NCBI GenBank assembly: GCA_003164825.1
Contig: PLUH01000273.1
Coordinates: 19,752 to 32,105 of the forward strand
Direction: 5' to 3'
From: Hyphomicrobiales bacterium
Lineage (GTDB): Bacteria > Pseudomonadota > Alphaproteobacteria > Rhizobiales > Beijerinckiaceae
Length of the DNA stretch: 12,354 nt
Below, one piece after another: positions 6,133 to 12,354 of the stretch. Under the pieces are notes generated by a model. The model was not told where the DNA came from and made no database searches. It worked only from the letters and a program-made list of their open reading frames with translations. Made by a program: the position numbers and the translations under genes. Position 1 is the first letter of the stretch; every line of letters starts with the position of its first letter.

Positions 6133-7221
6133 CTACTTGGCCTTCCCGATCACGCCTTCGACGTACCAGTCGAAATTCCCCATCTTGTCGCCGCCCCATG
6201 CCTCGCCGTCCTTGATCCGGACGACGCCAGTGTTGTCGGTGATCGGGCCGGTGAACGGATTGAATCCCTTCCCGACCTTGTCGGCCGCCGCCGTGACCAG
6301 CGCCTGCGTCTCTTCCGGCACGGCCGGGCCGAAAGGCGCGATCGCGATCATGCCTTCGCCCAGACCCTCGCGGACCATCGCCGGCTTGAACGCCCCGTCG
6401 ATCACGCTCTTGGCGGTTGCGGTCATGAACGGACCCCAGGTGAAGCCGAGGCCGGTGATCCAGCCTTTCGGCGCCAGGGCGCGCGCTTCCAGAGACTGAA
6501 AGCCGATCGAATAGACGCCGCGGCTCTCCGCCACCTGGATGACCGTCGCCGGCGAATCGACGTGCATCGCGATGACGTCTGCGCCCTGGTCGATGAGCGC
6601 GCCGGTCGCCGCCGCCTCCTTGGCCTTGTCGGACCAGCTGCCGGTGGCGACGACGCGAACCTCGACCTTGGGATTGACCGACCGCGCGCCGAGCGCGAAG
6701 GCGTTGATGTTGCCGATGACATAGCCGATCGGCACCCCGGCGACGAAGCCCAGGGTATTGGTCTTGGTCATCTTGCCGGCCGCGACGCCCATCGGATACC
6801 AGGCGGCCTGGGTCGCGCCGAAGAAGTTGCCGAAGTTGGCCGCCTGCATCCAGCCGCCGGCGTGCTCGAAATCGACGTCCGGATGCTTCTGGGCGAGATT
6901 GAACGCGAACTGCTGGTGCCCGAAGCTGGTGGCGAAGATGAGCTTCGCGCCCTGCTGGATCATGCCTTCCATGACCCGTTCGGCCTCCGCCGATTCGGGC
7001 ACGTTCTCCGCCTCGAGGACGGTGACGCCGGGGATCGCCGCCTTCATCGCCATCAGCCCATCGTGCATCGAGCGATTATAGCCGTAGTCGTTGACCGATC
7101 CGACGTAGATGGCGCCGACGATCAGGTTGTCAGCCGCGGCCGCCGGCCACGCCGCCGGGAGCGCCAGCAAAGCCAGCACGAGCGGCAGCAAAGCCGCTAG
7201 GAGCATCCTCAGCCTGGTCAT
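6133..7221 (-). CDS. BMP-family periplasmic substrate-binding protein of an ABC importer
   Basis: A 362-aa secreted protein of the BMP/PnrA (basic membrane protein) family, the binding component for the ABC transporter encoded just upstream. A signal peptide runs over residues 1-30 (basic MTRLR, long Leu/Ala core, PAAAA then DN). There is no lipobox cysteine, so it should be a free periplasmic protein. The mature part shows family motifs: GAIYVGSVNDYGYNRSMHDG (36-55), ATSFGHQQF (97-105), PDVDFEHAGG (114-123), GSWSDKAKEAA (194-204), GADVIAMHVDSPA (213-225) and a C-terminal WYVEGVIGKAK. Classic members bind nucleosides, and other transporters of this type accept other small cyclic or ureide compounds. 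Given the downstream AtzGE-HpxZ genes, a purine- or pyrimidine-derived nitrogen compound is plausible but not shown. The ATG at 7221 has GAGG 8 nt upstream. The gap to the permease gene (31 bp) is the longest in the operon. Confidence 0.93.
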   Translation of the reverse strand: MTRLRMLLAALLPLVLALLALPAAWPAAAADNLIVGAIYVGSVNDYGYNRSMHDGLMAMKAAIPGVTVLEAENVPESAEAERVMEGMIQQGAKLIFATSFGHQQFAFNLAQKHPDVDFEHAGGWMQAANFGNFFGATQAAWYPMGVAAGKMTKTNTLGFVAGVPIGYVIGNINAFALGARSVNPKVEVRVVATGSWSDKAKEAAATGALIDQGADVIAMHVDSPATVIQVAESRGVYSIGFQSLEARALAPKGWITGLGFTWGPFMTATAKSVIDGAFKPAMVREGLGEGMIAIAPFGPAVPEETQALVTAAADKVGKGFNPFTGPITDNTGVVRIKDGEAWGGDKMGNFDWYVEGVIGKAK

Positions 7222-7252
7222 GACGGAATCCTCACGTTTTTCATCGCGCGGC

Positions 7253-8125
7253 CTATTCCACGCCGAAGAAACTGCGGCCGAGTCCCGCCGGCGCGGCGGA
7301 TCGGCCTCTCAAGCCCGAGAAGGTCAGAACCAACAGGGTGAGCAGGTAGGGAACCATGTTCATCAGGAATGGCGAGACGTCGACGCCGCGCGCCTGGAAC
7401 TGCAGTTGCAGCGACTCGGCGCCGCCGAAGACGAGCGCGCCAATGACAGCCCAGAGGGGGTTCCATCCGGCGAAGATCACCAGCGCGATGGCGATGAAGC
7501 CGCGCCCGGCGGTCATGCCTTCATCCCATGTCAACGCCACCGCCAGCGAGAGATGGGCGCCGCTGATCCCGCCGAGCGCGCCCGCGACCGCCAGCGCTTC
7601 GTACTGCACCCGATCCGGCCGGCGCCCGGCGGCGAAAGCCGCGGCGGGCGATTCGCCGACCGCGCGCAGCGTGAGGCCCCAGCGGGTGCGGTACAGGAGG
7701 CCCGATAAAACGATCGCCAGCGGGGCGGCGAGCCAGACCAGGAGGTCGAACGCGCCAAGATGCGGCAGGCCCGGCACGATCGCGCCGACGAACGGGCGGC
7801 CGATCAGCGCGCTCGCGCCAAGGCCGAAAAACGTCAGGCTCAAACCGGCGGCCAGCTGGTTGGCGTGGCGGGTGATCACGACGTAGCTGAAGAGGCCATT
7901 GGCGGCGACGCCGGCCAGGGCCGCCGCGGCGACGCCGAGGTACGGGTTGGCGGTCACGGCGGCGCCGGCGAAACCGGTCGAGGCGCCGATCAGCATCAGG
8001 CCCTCGAGGCCGAGATTGACGATTCCGGCCCGCTCTCCGATGAGTTCGCCCAGGGTGGCGTAGAGCAGCGACGTCCCCGAGAGGATCGCGGCCGAGGCCA
8101 GGGCGATCGGAAAGGCCGCGCTCAT
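7253..8125 (-). CDS. ABC transporter permease, BPD_transp_2 family, second subunit
   Basis: A 290-aa integral membrane protein, about eight transmembrane segments, the shorter of the two permeases. Family marks are LGELIGERAGIVNLGLEGLML (25-45), the cytosolic coupling loop YRTRWGLTLRAVGESPAAA (145-163), and AGRGFIAIALVIFAGWNP (206-223). This is the PF02653 type found in branched-chain amino acid, ribose and BMP-type systems; the motif set matches the nucleoside/BMP group. I chose the ATG at 8125, which overlaps the stop of the first permease by 4 bp (ATGA) and has AGGGGG about 7 nt upstream. The frame stays open back to 8545, but that extension is antisense-like Arg/Gly-rich sequence lying within the other permease gene. 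It should pair with the first permease to form the channel. Confidence 0.93.
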   Translation of the reverse strand: MSAAFPIALASAAILSGTSLLYATLGELIGERAGIVNLGLEGLMLIGASTGFAGAAVTANPYLGVAAAALAGVAANGLFSYVVITRHANQLAAGLSLTFFGLGASALIGRPFVGAIVPGLPHLGAFDLLVWLAAPLAIVLSGLLYRTRWGLTLRAVGESPAAAFAAGRRPDRVQYEALAVAGALGGISGAHLSLAVALTWDEGMTAGRGFIAIALVIFAGWNPLWAVIGALVFGGAESLQLQFQARGVDVSPFLMNMVPYLLTLLVLTFSGLRGRSAAPAGLGRSFFGVE

Positions 8126-9162
8126 CGCCGGCCCCCTGCCCCGCGCTCGCCGAGGACGATGAACAGGATCGCCGCCATCAGGAGGTTGATCACCGAAAAC
8201 GGCACGCCCTGGGTGATCTGCAGCACGTCGCCGACCGAGCTCAGGACTGCGAACAGAGCCGCCATCGTCAGGATGCCGACGGCGCTGCCGCCGGCCAGCC
8301 AGGCGACGAGAAAGCCCATGAAGCCGTATCCCGGCGACAATTGCGCGACCAGCCGGCCTTGGATCGCCGAGGCTTCGGCCATGCCGGCGAGGCCGGCGAC
8401 GCCGCCGGCGACCGCCATCGAGCCGATGATATAGGCCGAGACCGGAACGCCAAGCCTCAAGCTCGCCTCGGCATTGCCGCCGATCGCCCGCATCTCGAGG
8501 CCCCATCGCGTGCGGCCGATCGCGAAGCCGTAAATGCAGAGGCAAACGAGACCGTAGACGAGGCCGAGATGGACCCGCGTCGAACCGAGGGTCGGCAGCC
8601 GGGCGCCGGCGGCGAAGGCCGGAGATTCAGGATAGGACGCGCTCTCCGAGCTCCGCCACGGCCCGAAGATAACGTAACTCACGATCAGCGGCGCGATATA
8701 GTTGAGAAGCAAAGTGGAGATCGTCTCGTTGACCAGCTTCGCCGCGCGCAACAATCCCGGCAGCAGCGCCCACAGCGCGCCACCGAGGAAGCCGAGCGCA
8801 GTCATCAGCGGGATCAGCGCCAGGGCCGGCCAATGGGCGAAGCCGAGCGCGCCCGCGGTCGCAAACAGCCCACCCATATAGAGCTGCCCCTCCCCGCCGA
8901 CATTGATGAGGCCGAGACGGCTCGGCAGGGCGACCGCGACCGAGGTCAGGAGCAGCGGCGACATGCGCACGAACAGCTCCGAGAATCCATAAGCGTTGGC
9001 GAACACATAGACGATCGTGTCGCGATAGGCGCGCACCGGGTCCTTGCCGTCGATGAGCAGAAGCAGCGCGAAGATCGCCGACGCCGCGACGGCCACAATG
9101 AGCGCGCGCCGCGCGGCCGAAGCGGCGGGGCCGAACCGGGCAAGAGCGGCCTCACGCGGCAT
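8122..9162 (-). CDS. ABC transporter permease, BPD_transp_2 family, first subunit
   Basis: A 346-aa integral membrane protein with about nine to ten transmembrane helices. Motifs of the BMP-type permease A subunit are RLGLINVGGEGQLYMGG (82-98), VNETISTLLLNYIAPLIVSY (144-163), the coupling loop RTRWGLEMRAIGGNAEAS (217-234) and SPGYGFMGFLVAWLAGG (276-292). A periplasmic loop of about 25 residues (PWRSSESASYPESPAF) is typical of the longer permease of such pairs. It starts at the ATG at 9162, inside the last 11 bp of the ATPase gene, with GGGGA about 7 nt upstream, and it overlaps the second permease by 4 bp. Together with its partner it forms the membrane channel for the substrate delivered by the BMP protein. 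Confidence 0.94.
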   Translation of the reverse strand: MPREAALARFGPAASAARRALIVAVAASAIFALLLLIDGKDPVRAYRDTIVYVFANAYGFSELFVRMSPLLLTSVAVALPSRLGLINVGGEGQLYMGGLFATAGALGFAHWPALALIPLMTALGFLGGALWALLPGLLRAAKLVNETISTLLLNYIAPLIVSYVIFGPWRSSESASYPESPAFAAGARLPTLGSTRVHLGLVYGLVCLCIYGFAIGRTRWGLEMRAIGGNAEASLRLGVPVSAYIIGSMAVAGGVAGLAGMAEASAIQGRLVAQLSPGYGFMGFLVAWLAGGSAVGILTMAALFAVLSSVGDVLQITQGVPFSVINLLMAAILFIVLGERGAGGRR

Positions 9163-10669
9163 CGGCCGTCCCCACCATGCACGCGCCGATCGTGTCGAGG
9201 GCGAAGGAAGCGGGCGAAAACTCGCCGGCGACGCGTCCCTCCCGCAGCACGATGATGCGATCGCTGAGCGAGATGAGTTCGTCGAGCTCCTCCGAAAACA
9301 ACATGAGACCGGCGCCCGCCGCGCGCGCCGCGAGAAACAGCGCCCGCAGCGCGTCCGTACTGCGCGCGTCGAGCCCGCGGGACGGATAAAGCGCGACGAT
9401 AAGCTTCGGGTCGTGCGCGAGCTCGCGCGTCAGCGCCAGCCGCTGCTGATTGCCGCCGGAAAGGGCAAAGACCCTGGTTTCGTAGCGGATCGGCGGCAGG
9501 CGGAGGCGCTCGGCGCTCTTGGCCATGTCGGCGGTGAGCCGCGGCCAGTCCAGGCTTAGGCCCTTGCGATAGCGCCTGGCGTCGCCGAGGCCGAGATTCT
9601 CGCGCGCGGTCAGCGAAGGCACGAGCGCGAGCGCCGACGGATCGTCGGGGATGCTGGCGACGCCGCGCGCCCGGACTCTGGCCGCCGTCCAGCGTGACGC
9701 GTCCTCGCCCCACAGGGTCTTGACGCCGCGGGTCGGGCGCGCAAGGCCGAGCACGAGATCGGCAAGCTCGCGTTGGCCGTTGCCGGAAACGCCGGCGACG
9801 CCGAGGATTTCGCCGCTCCGCAATCCGAGCGTGAGGTCGCGCAACGAAACCGCGCCGTTTCCCGACGAGGTTGCGACGCCTTCGAGCGCCAGAATCGTCT
9901 GGCCGGGGGTCACAGCCGGCGCGGCGGCCGGCTCACGCGCCGGCTGTTCGCCGAACATCATGCCGAGGAGCTCGGCCTCGCTCGCCTCGCGGGCGGACGC
10001 CGAGCCGACGATCCGGCCCTGGCGCATCACCACCACCCGGTCGGCGCAGGCCGCCACTTCGCGCAACTTGTGGGTGATATAGACGAGGCCATAACCCTCG
10101 TCGCTGAGATCGGCGAGGCTCAAGAACAGGCCTTCCGCCTCCTGCGGCGCCAGAACCTTGGTCGGCTCGTCGAAAATGAGCACGCGCGCCCCGGCCAGCA
10201 ATTGCTTGAGAATCTCGACCTTTTGCTGGTCGCCGACGGCGAGCCGGCCGACCGGCAGGTTCAAATCCGCTTCGAGCCGGAGCCGATCCGCCAGCGGGCG
10301 CATGCGGCGGCGCATTGACGCCGGACTGATGGCCCACGGCGTATCGTCGAGGAAGAGAGCGACGTTCTCCCAGACGCTCAACGCCGGGATCAGGCTGAAG
10401 TTCTGGAACACCATGCCGATGCCGTAACGACGCGCGTCGTGCGGCGACGAGATGCTCGCCGGTCGGCCGGAGACCCGTATTTCGCCAGCGTCCGGCCGGT
10501 AATAGCCGTAGAGAATCTTGCACAGCGTGCTTTTGCCGGCGCCGTTCTCGCCGAGGAGCGCGACGACTTCGCCGGCATGAACGGCGAAATGATCGACGTC
10601 ATTGGCGAGAAGCGGGCCAAATCGCTTGACCACGCCGCGGGCTTCCAGGATCGGGGCGGCTTCAGCCAT
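9152..10669 (-). CDS. ABC transporter ATP-binding protein with two fused nucleotide-binding domains
   Basis: A 505-aa duplicated ATPase of the sugar/nucleoside importer type that energises the two permeases. Domain 1 is canonical: Walker A GENGAGKST (40-48), a family-typical signature LAVGDQQK (143-150), Walker B VLIFDEPT (163-170) and His200. Domain 2 is degenerate: GVSGNGQRE (293-301) lacks the Walker A lysine, the signature LSGGNQQR (403-410) is intact, and IVALYPSRGLD (424-434) replaces a normal Walker B. Loss of the second Walker A lysine is usual in this family, so only the first site is expected to be fully active. It is the first gene of the operon. The ATG at 10669 fits the homologous N-terminus (ILEARGVVKRFG) but has no clear Shine-Dalgarno; in-frame ATGs at 10696 and 10705 are alternatives, also without one. 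A further open extension to 11146 is antisense to the regulator gene. Confidence 0.93.
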   Translation of the reverse strand: MAEAAPILEARGVVKRFGPLLANDVDHFAVHAGEVVALLGENGAGKSTLCKILYGYYRPDAGEIRVSGRPASISSPHDARRYGIGMVFQNFSLIPALSVWENVALFLDDTPWAISPASMRRRMRPLADRLRLEADLNLPVGRLAVGDQQKVEILKQLLAGARVLIFDEPTKVLAPQEAEGLFLSLADLSDEGYGLVYITHKLREVAACADRVVVMRQGRIVGSASAREASEAELLGMMFGEQPAREPAAAPAVTPGQTILALEGVATSSGNGAVSLRDLTLGLRSGEILGVAGVSGNGQRELADLVLGLARPTRGVKTLWGEDASRWTAARVRARGVASIPDDPSALALVPSLTARENLGLGDARRYRKGLSLDWPRLTADMAKSAERLRLPPIRYETRVFALSGGNQQRLALTRELAHDPKLIVALYPSRGLDARSTDALRALFLAARAAGAGLMLFSEELDELISLSDRIIVLREGRVAGEFSPASFALDTIGACMVGTADAA

Positions 10670-10672
10670 CAG

Positions 10673-10747
10673 ATGGCACACATGTTGCACGGTCATGGCG
10701 CACATGGGCCGAGATGCCCGCAAGGCATGTCGCCCTGCCCGTTGGCA
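10673..10747. promoter_or_regulatory. Operator-like array with about 19-22 bp spacing in the divergent ATPase/LysR intergenic region
   Basis: Four motif starts are seen. ATGGCACACATG (10673) and ATGGCGCACATG (10695) are 12-mers differing at one base and 22 bp apart. ATGCC-CGCAA-GGCAT (10714-10728) is a perfect inverted repeat that contains the LysR T-N11-A pattern (T10715, A10727). TGCC-CGTT-GGCA (10736-10747) is a shorter symmetric copy starting 21 bp after the matching TGCC. Spacing near two helical turns on one DNA face is what tetrameric LysR-type regulators use. A further direct pair GGCAG (10760 and 10768) lies on the regulator side. Promoter boxes for either gene cannot be placed with confidence. 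Confidence 0.5.
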
Positions 10748-10804
10748 TACGCGCTCCGCGGCAGACTGGCAGGTCGGCTGGCCTGAGGGAAATGGTAAAA
10801 AAAC

Positions 10805-11619
10805 ATGCAGACAATAACTGAAAGGAATTTGCGCAGCGTCGATCTCAATCTCCTGGTCATGTTCGACGCCCTGATGGCCGAACGGCATGTCACCCGCGCA
10901 GCCCGGCATAACGGGATCAGCCAGCCGGCGATGAGCAAGGCGCTCAACCGGTTGCGCCACCTGCTCGACGACCCGCTGTTCGAACGCCGCGACGGCCGGA
11001 TGGAGCCGACTCCGCGGGCGCTCGACCTCGCCGGCCCGATCCGCAGCGCGCTCTCGGACATCTCGCGCACATTGACCGCGCCCGAGGCGCCAAATCCGAG
11101 CCAGTTCACCGGCGCGGTCAGGATCGCCGCCATCGACCTCCACCAAACGACCCTGCTGCCCGCCTTGACGACCCAGCTTCGGCTTCAGGCGCCGCGGCTC
11201 GACTTGAGGATCCAGGTCGCCGATCGCGACCGGCTCTATGACCAGCTCGCCAATGGCGAGGTCGACGTGGCGATCGCGCCGATCACGTGGTCGACGCCGG
11301 CCATGTCCGGGTCGCGCCGGACGGGCGCGGCGCGAGCCTGGTCGATTCGATTCTCGCCGCGCGGGGCTTGCGACGGCGGATCGCGGTCGTCCTGCCGAGT
11401 TCGTCGGCGGTCCCCCACGTCGTCGCCGCCACCGACCTGATCGCCACGCTGCCGAGCAAGATCGTCAGCGATCTTCACATTCCCGGCCTCAGCGTGATCC
11501 CGGCCCCTTTGCCGCCAGTCGAGGTTAGCGCCCATCTCTTCTGGCACCCGCGCACCCAGAACTCGCCCTTGCGAGCGTGGCTGTGCAACCTCATCAAGAT
11601 GACGGCGGCGGACCTGTAG
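10805..11619 (+). pseudogene. LysR-type transcriptional regulator, frameshifted with an internal deletion
   Basis: Frame one (ATG 10805) encodes a standard LysR N-terminus: VDLNLLVMFDALMAERHVT, then the helix-turn-helix RAARHNGISQPAMSKALNRLR (31-51), DDPLFERRDGRMEPTPRA, the linker, and the first effector subdomain up to GEVDVAIAPI (151-160). After that the frame turns into Arg/Ser-rich nonsense and stops at 11440. The rest of a LysR effector domain appears in the second frame from about 11287: AGHVRVAPDGRGASLVDSIL, RRRIAVVLPSS, VAATDLIATLPS, and a normal end at 11619. Joined, the parts total about 270 residues, and the segment between the two subdomains (usually about 30-45 more residues) is missing. 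A deletion near 11284-11290 with loss of frame explains this. A 211-aa truncated protein with an intact DNA-binding domain could still be made. It is divergent from the transporter operon, its likely former target. Confidence 0.85.
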
Positions 11620-11720
11620 AGCGTTCGCGGCCCCGCTTCGCACGACGGGTCGCGCGGGGGTCCGCGACGCGACGTAACCGGAGGCTGACTGCGGCCTGTT
11701 CAGCCGATAGATTGGCTGCC

Positions 11721-12344
11721 ATGCCCGGCATAGCCTTTCTGCTCGCGCCCGGCGCCGGCGCGCCCTCTTCGCATCCGCGGATGCGGACGTTCGCGCGCCT
11801 CCTCAGCTCGCTCGGCCGCGTCGAGCCGTTCGACTACCCTTACATGATCGAGCGCCGGGGGCGGCCGGACCCGCTGCCGAAGCTCATCGCCGCCCATCGA
11901 GCAGCATTGGCGTCGCTGCGCGAAAAGCATGACGGGCCGATCGTGCTGGCCGGCAAAAGCATGGGCGGGCGCGTCGGATGCCATGTCGCCCTGGTTGAGC
12001 CGGTCGAAGCCGTGATCTGCCTCGGCTATCCGCTTTGCGGCGCCGGCGATCGGTCGAAGCTCCGCGACCAGGTTCTCCTCGAATTGCGCACGCCGGCGAT
12101 GTTCGTTCAGGGAACGCGCGACCCGCTCTGCCCGCTCGACCTCCTTGAAGGCGTGCGGAAGCGGATGCGCGCGCCCTCGACGCTGCACGTCGTCGACGGC
12201 GCCGACCACTCGCTGCTGGTCGCGAAGACGACGCTGAAGGCGCTCGGCTCGACCCAGGAGGAAGCGGACGAGCAAATATTGGCGGCGATCTCGCGCTCTC
12301 TGAAAGACGCGCTCGAAGGCCACGGCGCTGCTCCCTCGCGATGA
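11721..12344 (+). CDS. Alpha/beta hydrolase, KANL3/TEX30-like (dienelactone-hydrolase-type) family
   Basis: A 207-aa soluble alpha/beta hydrolase. It opens with a strand and oxyanion-type loop FLLAPGAGAPSSHPRM (6-21). The nucleophile elbow GKSMGG (78-83, Ser80) follows, then LGYPLCGAGD (101-110), the acid-bearing strand MFVQGTRDPLCP (127-138, Asp134) and the histidine in VVDGADHSLLV (157-167, His163). This motif order and short length fit the KANL3/TEX30-type hydrolases found in many proteobacteria; the substrate is unknown. The ATG at 11721 was chosen by homology to that N-terminus; the frame is open further upstream to 11577, inside the regulator remnant, but that stretch is Arg-rich and unlike the family. 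No strong Shine-Dalgarno is visible. It may be co-transcribed with whatever follows, because its stop overlaps a possible start. Confidence 0.88.
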   Translation: MPGIAFLLAPGAGAPSSHPRMRTFARLLSSLGRVEPFDYPYMIERRGRPDPLPKLIAAHRAALASLREKHDGPIVLAGKSMGGRVGCHVALVEPVEAVICLGYPLCGAGDRSKLRDQVLLELRTPAMFVQGTRDPLCPLDLLEGVRKRMRAPSTLHVVDGADHSLLVAKTTLKALGSTQEEADEQILAAISRSLKDALEGHGAAPSR

Positions 12345-12354
12345 CGGCGCTGAA
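12341..12354 (+). CDS. Possible start of a further gene (14 bases only)
   Basis: The hydrolase gene ends ATGA (12341-12344), so an ATG at 12341 overlaps its stop by 4 bp and continues MTAL up to the window end. The same overlap style is used twice in the operon on the other strand. Four codons are too few to say more. Confidence 0.3.

Noticed and set aside
8126..8545. In-frame N-terminal extension of the second permease up to 430 residues
   Set aside because: It is a shadow of the first permease gene in another frame; the ATGA overlap at 8122-8125 and the ribosome site fix the start at 8125.
9152..10669. Missing Walker A lysine and altered Walker B in the second ATPase domain as a sign of decay
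   Set aside because: A degenerate second nucleotide-binding domain is the normal state in this duplicated ATPase family.
10670..11146. In-frame N-terminal extension of the ATPase up to 664 residues
   Set aside because: It lies antisense to the LysR coding sequence, is Arg/Gly-rich without ABC character, and the family N-terminus begins at ILEARGVVKRFG right after the ATG at 10669.

Overview
The window is GC-rich (AT-richer only around 2.75-2.95 kb). A PEPxxWA-type sorting tail, an AtzG/AtzE/HpxZ gene set and a BMP-type ABC importer point to a proteobacterium, probably an alphaproteobacterium of the Hyphomicrobiales type. That placement is inferred from gene content and codon style, not from a marker gene. 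There are no rRNA or tRNA genes, CRISPR arrays or transposases.

Left part (1-4147), a loose set of singletons. The 5' end of a DUF4239 (bestrophin-like) membrane protein runs off the left edge on the minus strand. A small twin-hairpin repeat (373-447), preceded by a 17-bp tandem duplication, separates it from an SDR oxidoreductase (minus). Next come a lambda-crystallin/L-gulonate-dehydrogenase-like enzyme (minus) with a palindromic candidate operator in front, a secreted PEP-CTERM protein (plus) with its own AT-rich promoter region, and a small unrecognised protein (plus).

Centre (4148-10669), one tightly packed minus-strand operon of seven genes. In transcription order these are: a two-domain sugar-type ABC ATPase; two BPD_transp_2-family permeases; a BMP-family periplasmic binding protein; a 67-aa GatC-like AtzG/HpxX protein; an AtzE/HpxY amidase-signature hydrolase; and an AtzH/HpxZ (DUF3225) protein. 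Four of the six junctions are 11-bp overlaps, 4-bp ATGA overlaps or a 1-bp gap. The likely logic is import of a small amide or ureide (purine-, pyrimidine- or triazine-derived) followed by amide hydrolysis for nitrogen. No ring-opening hydrolase (AtzD type) and no allophanate hydrolase (AtzF type) lies in the window, so the substrate is open.

Right part (10670-12354). A divergent LysR-type regulator faces the operon across a 135-bp intergenic region. That region holds a series of motifs spaced about 19-22 bp apart, two of them with LysR-like symmetry. The regulator itself looks broken: its HTH and first effector-domain half are in one frame, its last third is in another, and about 30-45 residues are missing between them. 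A small alpha/beta hydrolase of the KANL3/TEX30 type follows, and a further gene may begin at the very end through an ATGA overlap.

The points most worth following are the transporter-AtzGEH operon of unknown substrate, and the contrast between a damaged regulator and an apparently intact operator array.
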